This document shows positions 7,559 to 16,002 of a stretch of DNA of 27,171 bases, one piece after another. The stretch is taken from positions 1-27,171 of the IMG/VR virus record IMGVR_UViG_3300003702_000013; one strand, given 5' to 3'. The notes under the pieces were generated by a model. That model was given only the letters and a program-made list of their open reading frames with translations, made no database searches and was not told where the DNA came from. Origin of the DNA: a virus. How positions within the stretch are numbered: position 1 is the stretch's first letter; each line of letters begins with the position of its first letter. Both the position numbers and the translations under genes were made by a program.

Positions 7559-8856
7559 TTAAACTTCCCCGTTATATCCTTCATTTTGTGATAATTCCAC
7601 CCCTTAGCAACTCTTACAGGATACTTGCCTTTCTGTTCAATGGTTTCTTTCATCACATATAAAAAATCTATCCCATCTGGCAAATAAAAATCAAATAAAA
7701 ATGAATCGTAGCTGTACAGAACTAATTTACTCTTATACGCTTCGAGTTTTGGTATTAGTTCTGTCAGCATTCTCATATTATTTTCAGTCTCCATCAGCTG
7801 AATAAGATAGTTAAATACCTTATTCTTATTCATATCAGATAGATTTTTCCTAAATATCTTCTTATTATAAATATCTGATACTATAAAATTCTCTGATTTG
7901 TAAGTATCCCAAATTTTATTTATATAATCATAAACTTTGCCGAAAAATGGATTCATTTGTACCACATCTATTGGAATATGACCATACAAATATTTAAATG
8001 ATAATGATTTACTCTTCTCATAATCAACACCATAAAATTTAGCCATATGTTTATGAACTGAACCGTTAGGGAAATTATAACCTACCACATCTCCAATCAA
8101 CCTCAAGTGATAAGCATCATAATCAAACTCTACTAACATTCCATCTTTACCAAATCTACTAATGAATTGCTTGCGGCTACCGTCTGATTTGTTGAGAGCA
8201 GCAAAGTTTAAACCACCAAATCTATTTGATGGGCGACCAGTAGATGTATAAAGATTGTATTCACTAAAAACCATACCTTTTGTGGTTTGTAATCCACTCT
8301 GTTCTATGTATTGAAGATTTTCAATGACTTCTTTATTATATACGTTACATACATCTTCAACTTCCTCTGTACCAAGAACACCTACTTTTAATCGTTCTAC
8401 CAGCTGCCTACACCACTCAATATGTTTCATTAATGGAATAACACAATTTATATCAGGTGTCTTATAATATATTCTGTAAAAGTATTCGTGCGCGTTAGTC
8501 ATCACATCATCAATCATCAATGGTTCATTTGAATTCATATAATAATTCATCTGAACATCATATACGTTTTCCCATTTAATAAAGTGAAGCAATTTCTTCT
8601 TATCGTAAGTGAACACATCTTTGGGTGTCCGAGTCATTGTGATATATTTGGATTTTAAATTGATAGCATCGGAGTGACGGAATGGTAAAACATATTCTTC
8701 AAGTTCTCCATCCAATAACTTAATATATAATAGACATAGCCTTGTATCCATTGGGTGCTTGTTCTTATCACATTGAATAGGAATGACAATAGAGTTATTC
8801 TCTTCAAACTCTACCATGAACTTTTCCCAATCTTTTTTATTTTCTACTATAACCAA
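7555..8856 (-). CDS. Divergent family A DNA polymerase without a working proofreading domain
   Basis: 433-aa polymerase recognised from the ordered palm/fingers motifs of E. coli Pol I. They are: STGRPSNRFGGLNF (205-218) for the TGR...NLQN motif; motif A VEFDYDAYHLR (242-252) with D245 at the catalytic Asp705 position; motif B SKSLSFKYLYG with K283, F287 and Y291 at the K758, F762 and Y766 positions; Q353 near the Q849 position; motif C SYDSFLF with D384 at Asp882. The catalytic aspartates are kept but neighbours differ: E710 becomes H250, R754 becomes Y279, and H-D-E becomes Y-D-S. Residues ~20-70 resemble the start of a 3'-5' exonuclease fold (VIPIQCD...YVLPF) without its D-x-E metal ligands. 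T4 uses family B gp43; family A polymerase is known in the distant T4 relative RM378. It may be the replicase or an accessory polymerase. Confidence 0.8.
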   Translation of the reverse strand: MVIVENKKDWEKFMVEFEENNSIVIPIQCDKNKHPMDTRLCLLYIKLLDGELEEYVLPFRHSDAINLKSKYITMTRTPKDVFTYDKKKLLHFIKWENVYDVQMNYYMNSNEPLMIDDVMTNAHEYFYRIYYKTPDINCVIPLMKHIEWCRQLVERLKVGVLGTEEVEDVCNVYNKEVIENLQYIEQSGLQTTKGMVFSEYNLYTSTGRPSNRFGGLNFAALNKSDGSRKQFISRFGKDGMLVEFDYDAYHLRLIGDVVGYNFPNGSVHKHMAKFYGVDYEKSKSLSFKYLYGHIPIDVVQMNPFFGKVYDYINKIWDTYKSENFIVSDIYNKKIFRKNLSDMNKNKVFNYLIQLMETENNMRMLTELIPKLEAYKSKLVLYSYDSFLFDFYLPDGIDFLYVMKETIEQKGKYPVRVAKGWNYHKMKDITGKFK

Positions 8857-8908
8857 AATAAAACCTTTATTTATTATATATATTAAATCAGCATCTCAAA
8901 ATATAAAA
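8857..8908. other. Short AT-rich gap between the lysine-rich protein and the polymerase gene
   Basis: 52 bases, almost all A/T, marking the switch from tail to replication genes. On the coding strand it contains TATAATAAATAAAGG before the polymerase start, which could include a sigma70-like -10 box (TATAAT). No hairpin terminator and no clear -35 were seen. Confidence 0.25.
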
Positions 8909-9769
8909 TTAATACACAACAGTGGTTCTAGCTGCAGCTTTAGTAGTTGTAGATTTTCTACTTTTCTTTAAACCGGATTTTTTCTTAATTTTTTTCTTTA
9001 CTTTCTTTACTGTTTCAGTGACAGTCACTGCACCTAATCTTTCTTTTACTAATTCCATAGGAGTTAAACTTTCTTCTGCTTTATAAAATTGATATGGACT
9101 TAATATTCTATAAATGTTAGGTATAGTTTTCATAGCTAACGCAATCTGTTTATTATTTCTAAAATATATCTGTGCCTTAGTTCCTTTTAAATTCCAATTT
9201 ACAGTTGTATAAATATACAACGGAGATGTTCCTAAATCAACCGCTGAAACTTCAAATGGGGGCGACTTTTTTTCATTTGCCTTTCTAGCAAAATATCTTG
9301 TATACCTTCCTTTTTTATAATCCTTTTCCGTTGGATATGTTACAGTACTTTTTAAAGTTAATGGTTCTTGTTTATTTAAACTACTATAATAACCAAATTG
9401 TGTTATTCCCTCACTATCCAAAGGAAAAATAAGTTTACTTAAAATATTATCATGTTCAATGCCAATCATAAAATACTCACCTAAATCTTTAGTATAATGG
9501 ATATGATATATAGTTCCTTTTTTTACAAATTTTCCTTGATCCGTTACAAACTGAAATTCTTTAGCTACTTTACCTTTTATAACTCTATCTGTCCTTTTAT
9601 TAATATCCTTAATAGCAGGATTAATAAAAGATACTTTACGTCTTCTTGCTTCTAATATTTTATTCAGTTTATTAGAGTTAGATACCGATAACGAAGTAGC
9701 CGAAAGAAAACCTCTTTTCTTTTTTGGTGAACTCTTTTTTCTTCTTCTTATCTCTTTTCCTATAGCCAT
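8909..9769 (-). CDS. Lysine-rich protein of unknown function, last of the tail/baseplate group
   Basis: 286-aa protein with very basic ends: residues 2-20 include RRRKKSSPKKKR, and residues ~255-280 are a run of K/T/A (VKKVKKKIKKKSGLKKSRK). The middle is ordinary mixed sequence with many aromatic residues (YYSSLNKQEPLTL, YIYTTVNWNLKG, YRILSPYQFYKAEES), suggesting a folded beta-rich core of about 200 residues between two disordered basic tails. It starts at ATG 9769 after GGGAG, 13 bases after the hub gene stops. Position suggests a baseplate or virion component. Basic tails would also suit DNA binding or packaging with DNA. No family recognised. Confidence 0.65.
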   Translation of the reverse strand: MAIGKEIRRRKKSSPKKKRGFLSATSLSVSNSNKLNKILEARRRKVSFINPAIKDINKRTDRVIKGKVAKEFQFVTDQGKFVKKGTIYHIHYTKDLGEYFMIGIEHDNILSKLIFPLDSEGITQFGYYSSLNKQEPLTLKSTVTYPTEKDYKKGRYTRYFARKANEKKSPPFEVSAVDLGTSPLYIYTTVNWNLKGTKAQIYFRNNKQIALAMKTIPNIYRILSPYQFYKAEESLTPMELVKERLGAVTVTETVKKVKKKIKKKSGLKKSRKSTTTKAAARTTVVY

Positions 9770-9782
9770 TTTAATCTCCCGT

Positions 9783-12700
9783 TTATGCCGGTCCCGTCAC
9801 TACAGGAGTTATATCAATAAGCTGATTATGCTGCCCTTCTATATGCATAAGGGAAAGTCTAACTGTTTTTGGAGCTGGATGTGGATAAATAGAAATTGAC
9901 AGTACATTCAACACCTGATATTCTTGACCATCAACTCCAGGATACTTCATACCAATCACAAAATATTTATCTGCCTGTGGATACCAACCTAACTCTTTAT
10001 TTTTAGGCGTTGCACGTGATCCAGGAGTTGCTCCAGCAAAAGCTCTTGCTATATGATTTACACTTGTTTTATTAAACAGTAGTTTCGACCATACGTTATC
10101 TGTAGCCTTCCAAGCAGTTTTCCAACCTGTATCTGCACCTGTTCCCCAACTTGAGTCCCACCAAAAAATTGCTGTAGGTCCAAATATTTTATACATCAGA
10201 CCGAAATATTTTGTAAATCTAAGTTGTTCTTTTTTAACAGGCTGCTCTTTTTTCTCTGTCCACTTTTTTTGCAGTTCCTTACTAACTATAACTTGCTCTT
10301 CCTTTACAGGTAGCGGTTTTAGATCCGTCCAATCAATTGGTCCATACAATCCTCTTTGATACGCTATGTCTGGTATAGGTTCATCAGGAAGTAACTCAGG
10401 ATCAAAGGTATGTTTAGTTGGAATTTCAGGTGTTGATGGCGGTATGATCCATGGATCATACACAAACTCCGCTTTTTTAGAAAATTCTGGAGGAGCTGCA
10501 CGTCTAAATTTCAAAGCTGGTGGGAGCGTCGCCCATGCCTCATAATCATCAAGTTCAATTTCGGGAATGGGTACGTCATCTGCAACATCTTCTTCTTCAC
10601 TAAGAACAGGAACATTAGGTCTCTCAGGTGGATCTGGAAGAATTTCTGGTATTGTAGTTGTTACATCCGGTGTCGATTTAAAAGGTTCTAATGGATCAAG
10701 TTCACCTATTCCTATTCCTAAATTCATAATATCTGGAATATGATTCATTCTCATTTTAGTTGTAAGTTCTGTAATCCAACCCGATGAATCTACTTTTTGT
10801 GATACTCCCACTATCTGAAAATATACAACGGGCCCATAGCTATTTCCATCAGCCATCAAATTTATATTATACTTTGGTTGAATATAATCGGTATGGATAA
10901 CATCTCCTGGTACAACTCCACCAATTCCATCTACTTCTAAAGTTAACTCTGATGGTATTAAAGGATCAATTTTAAGTTGACGGCTGTTTAACCTACCTCT
11001 AATTAAAGCTTGTACATCTTTTTTTAAAAGAACATTTTTAGTTTCATTATCATATTCATAGTATTTTGGAACTTCAGATATTTTTAAAAATTCACCTGGC
11101 ATTAATACTCTACCTTCCGGACTAAATTCTTCAACAAGTATAATTTTATTTTCTTCATCAATATCAAATTTTACTATAGGTTCTCTTAAAAGATAATCAT
11201 GTTTAGTTGGAGCAGTTTTTACTCCAACTCCAGTCCACCGTCTCCACCAATCACTTTTTGGATTTATTGAAATACCATTTTCTATATTTATTTTAGAATT
11301 ATGATCAGATTTTTCACTTCCAATAATTATTGGTTTTACTTCTTCAACTTTTTCTTCTTTTTCTTCAGGTTTACCATTTTCATCTTTTGAGAACAACTCT
11401 TCAACTGTTTGTGTACCAGCCGGTGTGCCATTTGTAGGTAAATTTTGACTATAATAAGATCTCTCTAAGTTATTTAAATATTTATCACTCCAAAAATCCG
11501 GCTTCCCCTCAGAAACTTTATCAGTTGAAAACAACATCATCATTTCTTCGTTATTCACGAAATTTTCATTAGACACATCTTTACTTGGTTTATTAGACCC
11601 ATATAAAGCAGTCAATGCCATTGAATCAGGTATTTTAAAAGATAAATTTTGGTTTTTTACAATACTCCCAATTCTAAAAGATGGAAATTTATATATTCCT
11701 AATGTTTGTGCTTTATAAGAATTCTCTTCAAATTCAGAATATACAAGAGATTCAATACCTAAATTTACTGAACTTTTATCTATAACTTTTATATTTGTAG
11801 AATCGTATGGATCTACTGTAATTTCAAAATCCCAAAAATTATGAAAATTAGCATTTAATTGATTTAATAAATTCTCTATACCTTTTGCTAATGTTCCTGG
11901 AGGCCTAACATTTACATCATCCATTTCTGCCGCATCAGCATTTTCTACACCAAATGCTTTTTGAATTTCTGTTATATTAATCCATATGTTTCTTAAACGA
12001 CCTTTACTTTTTCCTTCACTATTATTATCTGCAAATATTTCACCTGTAGATTCAAAAACTTGAAATAGATCTATGAAATCTCTTAAATTCTTTGATGGTG
12101 TTTCTGTATATGATACATTTTCTTCCATAGGTTTTTTTTCTGGTATAAAAAATTTAAAAGGGTTTATAGGATAAAGAAAATCTGGATTATTTCTTATCAA
12201 TGTAGGCGTTTTATATACTTTATTATAATCTTTTAAATTCATATCAATTTTATATTTTTTTATTATTTCATCTAATTGTTTATTCGCTTCAGACTCTTTT
12301 CCAAGATCTGAACTAATTGGTAGTCCATCTTTATCCAATACTGTATCAATACTTCTTAAAGTCAATTTAATATCTTTATCATCCCCACCTTTAAATGAAA
12401 TATACCTGTTTAATAATTGATCTTCAAACCAAGCCCAAGTCACAAAAATATTTTCGTGTTGATTATTACCAGTGCCACCTGAAATTGTCCATAAAACATT
12501 TGGATTTTTACGATCATCTACTGAAAAACTATATCCAATTATACCACCCTTTTTTTTGGTACTTACTGTACTAACAAGAGAATGTTTACGGTCCTTATTT
12601 GTACTATCCCAATCTTCAAAATTTGTAATTGGAAAGTCATAACTCTCTGGACTTTTTCCTCCTGGTAAATCAAGTCCAAAATTACTATTATAAATAGTTT

Positions 12701-13622
12701 TACCATCATTACCAAAAGTTACAAGCATTTCCATTTTTTTTCTTGATATTGTCTTCATTATTTTTTCTTTTGGCACATATCTTAAACCAAAAACATTGTG
12801 TACTATTATAGATCTTAAATTAATAATAGCATTTGTCAATCCATCAAAATTTCCTTGTTTTTTCTTTCCAGCTTCTTCTGCTGATACTAGATCTATTTGA
12901 TTTGCACCTGTATCTAAAGGTTTTTTAAAAAGTGTCGAACCAATAGCAGTAATTTTTGTTGTACAATCAAATCCACCATCTGATCTTAACGTATATTCAA
13001 AATTTGAGACTTTGCCCCCAATAGCATCATAATCACCACCCTTTTTATGTATTAATTCTTGTGGATTTGAAAATATATCTTGATTTACTTCAAACTTACC
13101 ATCTTTTTTTGTTATAAAAGGTGCTGACCCTAATTGTTGAGTAAAACTTTTAGTAGAAGAGTTAACCCAACCCCATTCCACTATAACAGTTTTTCCAACA
13201 GTTAAAAAATACGGAGTCAATCTATCCAAATCATCAAGCGAACTAACAGTCCAATTAACAGTTGCTTCTCTTATAGCTTTCCATGCACCTGCATAACTAA
13301 CTTCAATATTTTTTATACCTGCTATTGGTCTTAATCCTGTATCGTATAGCTTATAACGAGCAGTTCTATAAAGTCCTTTATTTTCTGCTTGCATACCAAA
13401 TTGAGTAAGACTATCTTTTAATTCACCGCCGGCTATAACAATATTATCCACTTTATCTTTATTAGAACACATTCTAACAAAAGTGGTTCTACTCATAATG
13501 TCTTTTGGTCTTAAAGAACCATTTGCTACAGAAGCATTAACATTAGAAGTTTTCCAAGCGAGAGCTCTTTCTCTAGCTTTCAATTTTTCTTGAATTGGTT
13601 TACTAATAAACTTTACAAACAT
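9783..13622 (-). CDS. Large baseplate hub-like structural protein
   Basis: 1279-aa protein, the biggest complete gene here. N-terminal domain: NIEVSYAGAWKAIREA, WTVSSLDDLDRLTPYF and VGKTVIVEWGW, a beta-rich assembly seen in marine T4-like baseplate proteins. Around residues 885-965 a segment (SELTLEVDGIGGVVPGD followed by YFQIVGVSQKVDSSGW and TELTTKMRM) resembles the closing beta-barrel of gp27/gpD-type tail hubs. Residues ~975-1110 are a proline- and acid-rich linker (PDPPERPNVPVLSEEEDV, IPPSTPEIPTK). A final ~150-residue domain (PTAIFWWDSSWG...YFVIGMKY) closes it. It sits 2 bases after the LysM-like gene, the position of a hub in contractile tails. The hub assignment is inference from position and the late domain. 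It could instead be an elongated wedge protein. Confidence 0.65.
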   Translation of the reverse strand: MFVKFISKPIQEKLKARERALAWKTSNVNASVANGSLRPKDIMSRTTFVRMCSNKDKVDNIVIAGGELKDSLTQFGMQAENKGLYRTARYKLYDTGLRPIAGIKNIEVSYAGAWKAIREATVNWTVSSLDDLDRLTPYFLTVGKTVIVEWGWVNSSTKSFTQQLGSAPFITKKDGKFEVNQDIFSNPQELIHKKGGDYDAIGGKVSNFEYTLRSDGGFDCTTKITAIGSTLFKKPLDTGANQIDLVSAEEAGKKKQGNFDGLTNAIINLRSIIVHNVFGLRYVPKEKIMKTISRKKMEMLVTFGNDGKTIYNSNFGLDLPGGKSPESYDFPITNFEDWDSTNKDRKHSLVSTVSTKKKGGIIGYSFSVDDRKNPNVLWTISGGTGNNQHENIFVTWAWFEDQLLNRYISFKGGDDKDIKLTLRSIDTVLDKDGLPISSDLGKESEANKQLDEIIKKYKIDMNLKDYNKVYKTPTLIRNNPDFLYPINPFKFFIPEKKPMEENVSYTETPSKNLRDFIDLFQVFESTGEIFADNNSEGKSKGRLRNIWINITEIQKAFGVENADAAEMDDVNVRPPGTLAKGIENLLNQLNANFHNFWDFEITVDPYDSTNIKVIDKSSVNLGIESLVYSEFEENSYKAQTLGIYKFPSFRIGSIVKNQNLSFKIPDSMALTALYGSNKPSKDVSNENFVNNEEMMMLFSTDKVSEGKPDFWSDKYLNNLERSYYSQNLPTNGTPAGTQTVEELFSKDENGKPEEKEEKVEEVKPIIIGSEKSDHNSKINIENGISINPKSDWWRRWTGVGVKTAPTKHDYLLREPIVKFDIDEENKIILVEEFSPEGRVLMPGEFLKISEVPKYYEYDNETKNVLLKKDVQALIRGRLNSRQLKIDPLIPSELTLEVDGIGGVVPGDVIHTDYIQPKYNINLMADGNSYGPVVYFQIVGVSQKVDSSGWITELTTKMRMNHIPDIMNLGIGIGELDPLEPFKSTPDVTTTIPEILPDPPERPNVPVLSEEEDVADDVPIPEIELDDYEAWATLPPALKFRRAAPPEFSKKAEFVYDPWIIPPSTPEIPTKHTFDPELLPDEPIPDIAYQRGLYGPIDWTDLKPLPVKEEQVIVSKELQKKWTEKKEQPVKKEQLRFTKYFGLMYKIFGPTAIFWWDSSWGTGADTGWKTAWKATDNVWSKLLFNKTSVNHIARAFAGATPGSRATPKNKELGWYPQADKYFVIGMKYPGVDGQEYQVLNVLSISIYPHPAPKTVRLSLMHIEGQHNQLIDITPVVTGPA

Positions 13623-13624
13623 TT

Positions 13625-13918
13625 TTAACTATTACTTTTTTCTACTGATTCTAATATATCATCTATCTCTGTTGGAATTCTTAATTTTTTAAGAGGATCT
13701 GGTGAAATTTGTCCTTTACTTAGTTCATTAGCCTTTGCAATAATCCACCAAAGAGTTGAGTCATTATAATACCTTTGAGCTATTATATCAAATCTATCTC
13801 CATATACAGGATACACAAATATATCCGAATCTTTAATTGGGACATTTGGAACTATAGTAGGTTTGTAATACCTAGTTCCATTTTTATCTCTTCTTATTTT
13901 TGCTGAATCGTATCTCAT
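13625..13918 (-). CDS. 53: LysM-like baseplate wedge protein (T4 gp53-like)
   Basis: 97-aa protein dominated by one LysM-like motif: VYGDRFDIIAQRYYNDSTLW, then WIIAKANELSKGQI, ending LKKLRIP. This is the form seen in T4 gp53 and in tail protein X/LysM baseplate proteins, where the domain holds baseplate parts together rather than binding peptidoglycan. The N-terminal 35 residues are an extended strand (YYKPTIVPNVP). T4 gp53 is about twice as long, so this is a minimal version. It lies between the 681-aa junction protein (28 bases away) and the hub (2 bases), the usual tape measure - LysM - hub order. The family is fairly sure; equivalence to gp53 rather than another LysM tail protein is inferred. 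Confidence 0.75.
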   Translation of the reverse strand: MRYDSAKIRRDKNGTRYYKPTIVPNVPIKDSDIFVYPVYGDRFDIIAQRYYNDSTLWWIIAKANELSKGQISPDPLKKLRIPTEIDDILESVEKSNS

Positions 13919-13946
13919 TGAGTAACACTCCTAGTCCTCATAAATC

Positions 13947-15992
13947 CTACTCTAGATCCTTTGGTAAAGGAACATCATAATGCCTTCTATCCTGCCCTAA
14001 ATCAAAAAATAATTTTGTCATATCTACTTTTTTCCCAGCTATTTGTGCAGAACCTCTTTTCGGAAATGGTTTATCACCAAAAATTTCTGGCAACCACTTA
14101 ATTCCATAATGCTTTCCTTTAGATGCAAGAATACTTTTCCCAATATACTTAAACTCACACTGTGCTTTTATATAATGTGGAAATTGTAAACCGTCTTCTA
14201 TTTCCCAAGTAGAATTATCTTCTACTGTAATATTAAGACTAGATAAAACTCCCGGAGCCTTATCAAACATATCACCCAACGTTAATGATATAAAAGGAGT
14301 TATCATCCTTTCACCTTCTGTATAAGATGGATAACAAAGACCAACTAAATAATTTAATTTTTCCATTAACACTGGTAACTCTTGCTTTGTCTTTGGATAG
14401 ATACTAAAACCAAAACTTATATTTCTATCAGCACCTTGATATACATAAACTTTATCTGGACGACCAATATATCTTTCTTCACCATATTCAGGAGTTATAC
14501 TATCTGATATCCCTTCGAGAATAGCTCTAAAAACTATCCATTTATTATTAACCATATCCTCAAATTTAAACTTTATAAAATCTTTATTTAATGTTACTCC
14601 ATCCTTATCCATCATAGTAGAAGCACCATATGGTGTCATATTTATTCTATCTACATTTTCAGTTACATAAGACTTTTCTTTTTTTATAATTCCCAATCTA
14701 GCATCATCAAAAACTCTAGTAGGATGTGCTGGATTCCCCACTTTTTTATTTTCTTGTGATTCAGCTCCATAATAACCTGTGCGGAATTTCTGAATCTGAT
14801 TTTGTTTGATAAAAGCTTTTGCTCTCTGCAATTGACCATATGATAAAGTTGAATACCTATCCAAAGTAGTTTCATTTACATTATAATGACCATGCTTACC
14901 ATCAGAAGTACTTGTTTCCTTATTAAAAACACTGCCCTTTTTACCTAAAACTTCTATGGCATCATCTTTTGCTAATTGGTCAGCAGTAGCAATAAATGAA
15001 ACTCTTCCATCCTTTACTGTCTTTGGTGCGGATGACACTGGAAATATATATCTATTTGGATCTGATAATATAAGATCTGGGACAACAGAAGCTGCTGTTA
15101 AAGTACTTTCAGCCTTATCAACTAAATCATCAACTTTATTATTTACATAATTATCAAGTAAACCGAATCCAGTCTTCAATTTTGGAGGATCTGGCAATTT
15201 AACTTCAATAATCGTACTAAAAGCTTTTGCTTGAAATTGCAGTCTGCTTGATTCTACTATTATTTTTTCATATCTGCCACCACCCCAATGTCTTTCTGTA
15301 TGTGCAATCGGTAAAGCAACTGCTGCAAGTAAAGTAGCAAGTCCACCAATTGTACCTGGTGTATCTGGTCCACCAATGACCTTAGGATCAGTTATTACAC
15401 CTAAAGGAATATTTAACGTTGATATAGGATTATAAACTTTACTTTCTAATGTAGGATTAAGTGCTTGTAAAGCAAATTGCTTTCCAACAAAACCAATTCC
15501 TTTTGGTGTTAATAAAAATTTACCTATTCTTAATTTATCTATAAGATGCCTCTCAACTAAACCAGTAAATGTTGGTGCGCCTCTAAAAAATCCACCTATA
15601 AATTCAGAAGCAGCTTCTCCTAAAAACCCACCTAAACCTGAATCAGCAGGTATTGGATCAAATCCCCACCTACCATTTCCAGGCGTACCGTCACCTTCAG
15701 TTGGTATTGGTCTTAATATAAAAGGTTGTCTAAAACTCGCTATATTATGAGGATCAGCAACTTCTCTAAAAGTTTTAATACCAAAAAGATTATTTTCATT
15801 TAACCCTGCCGGTACTTGTGTAAATTGCCCACCTCTAAATTCAATTTTTTTATTAATTTCTATTTGTTTAGAAACACTGGAAACAACATTAGTTATAGAC
15901 GGAGATGACTCAATCTGTTCATCTACTTGTTCTTGTGAAGACATTCCAAATTTGAAATTTTCTAAATCAGTTAATAAGTCTACTAATCCCAT
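13947..15992 (-). CDS. Baseplate/tail-tube junction protein (putative, gp48/gp54-like position)
   Basis: 681-aa protein directly after the tape measure (10 bases), where T4 has gp48 and gp54, the proteins that start tube assembly on the baseplate. Residues ~130-250 are glycine- and hydrophobic-rich (GGFLGEAASEFIGGFFRG, VIGGPDTPGTIGGLATLL). The C-terminal ~170 residues look like a folded beta domain: KFEDMVNNKWIVFRAILEG, RNISFGFSIYPKTKQELP, MEKLNYLVGLCYPSY, ISLTLGDMF and WEIEDGLQFPHYIKAQCEF. That pattern is typical of tube-like baseplate domains. A shorter minus-strand frame inside it (14684-14875) is a shadow. Role rests on position and on the C-terminal domain; no direct homology to gp48 or gp54 is claimed. 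Confidence 0.6.
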   Translation of the reverse strand: MGLVDLLTDLENFKFGMSSQEQVDEQIESSPSITNVVSSVSKQIEINKKIEFRGGQFTQVPAGLNENNLFGIKTFREVADPHNIASFRQPFILRPIPTEGDGTPGNGRWGFDPIPADSGLGGFLGEAASEFIGGFFRGAPTFTGLVERHLIDKLRIGKFLLTPKGIGFVGKQFALQALNPTLESKVYNPISTLNIPLGVITDPKVIGGPDTPGTIGGLATLLAAVALPIAHTERHWGGGRYEKIIVESSRLQFQAKAFSTIIEVKLPDPPKLKTGFGLLDNYVNNKVDDLVDKAESTLTAASVVPDLILSDPNRYIFPVSSAPKTVKDGRVSFIATADQLAKDDAIEVLGKKGSVFNKETSTSDGKHGHYNVNETTLDRYSTLSYGQLQRAKAFIKQNQIQKFRTGYYGAESQENKKVGNPAHPTRVFDDARLGIIKKEKSYVTENVDRINMTPYGASTMMDKDGVTLNKDFIKFKFEDMVNNKWIVFRAILEGISDSITPEYGEERYIGRPDKVYVYQGADRNISFGFSIYPKTKQELPVLMEKLNYLVGLCYPSYTEGERMITPFISLTLGDMFDKAPGVLSSLNITVEDNSTWEIEDGLQFPHYIKAQCEFKYIGKSILASKGKHYGIKWLPEIFGDKPFPKRGSAQIAGKKVDMTKLFFDLGQDRRHYDVPLPKDLE

Positions 15993-16002
15993 TTCTTATC
16001 TC

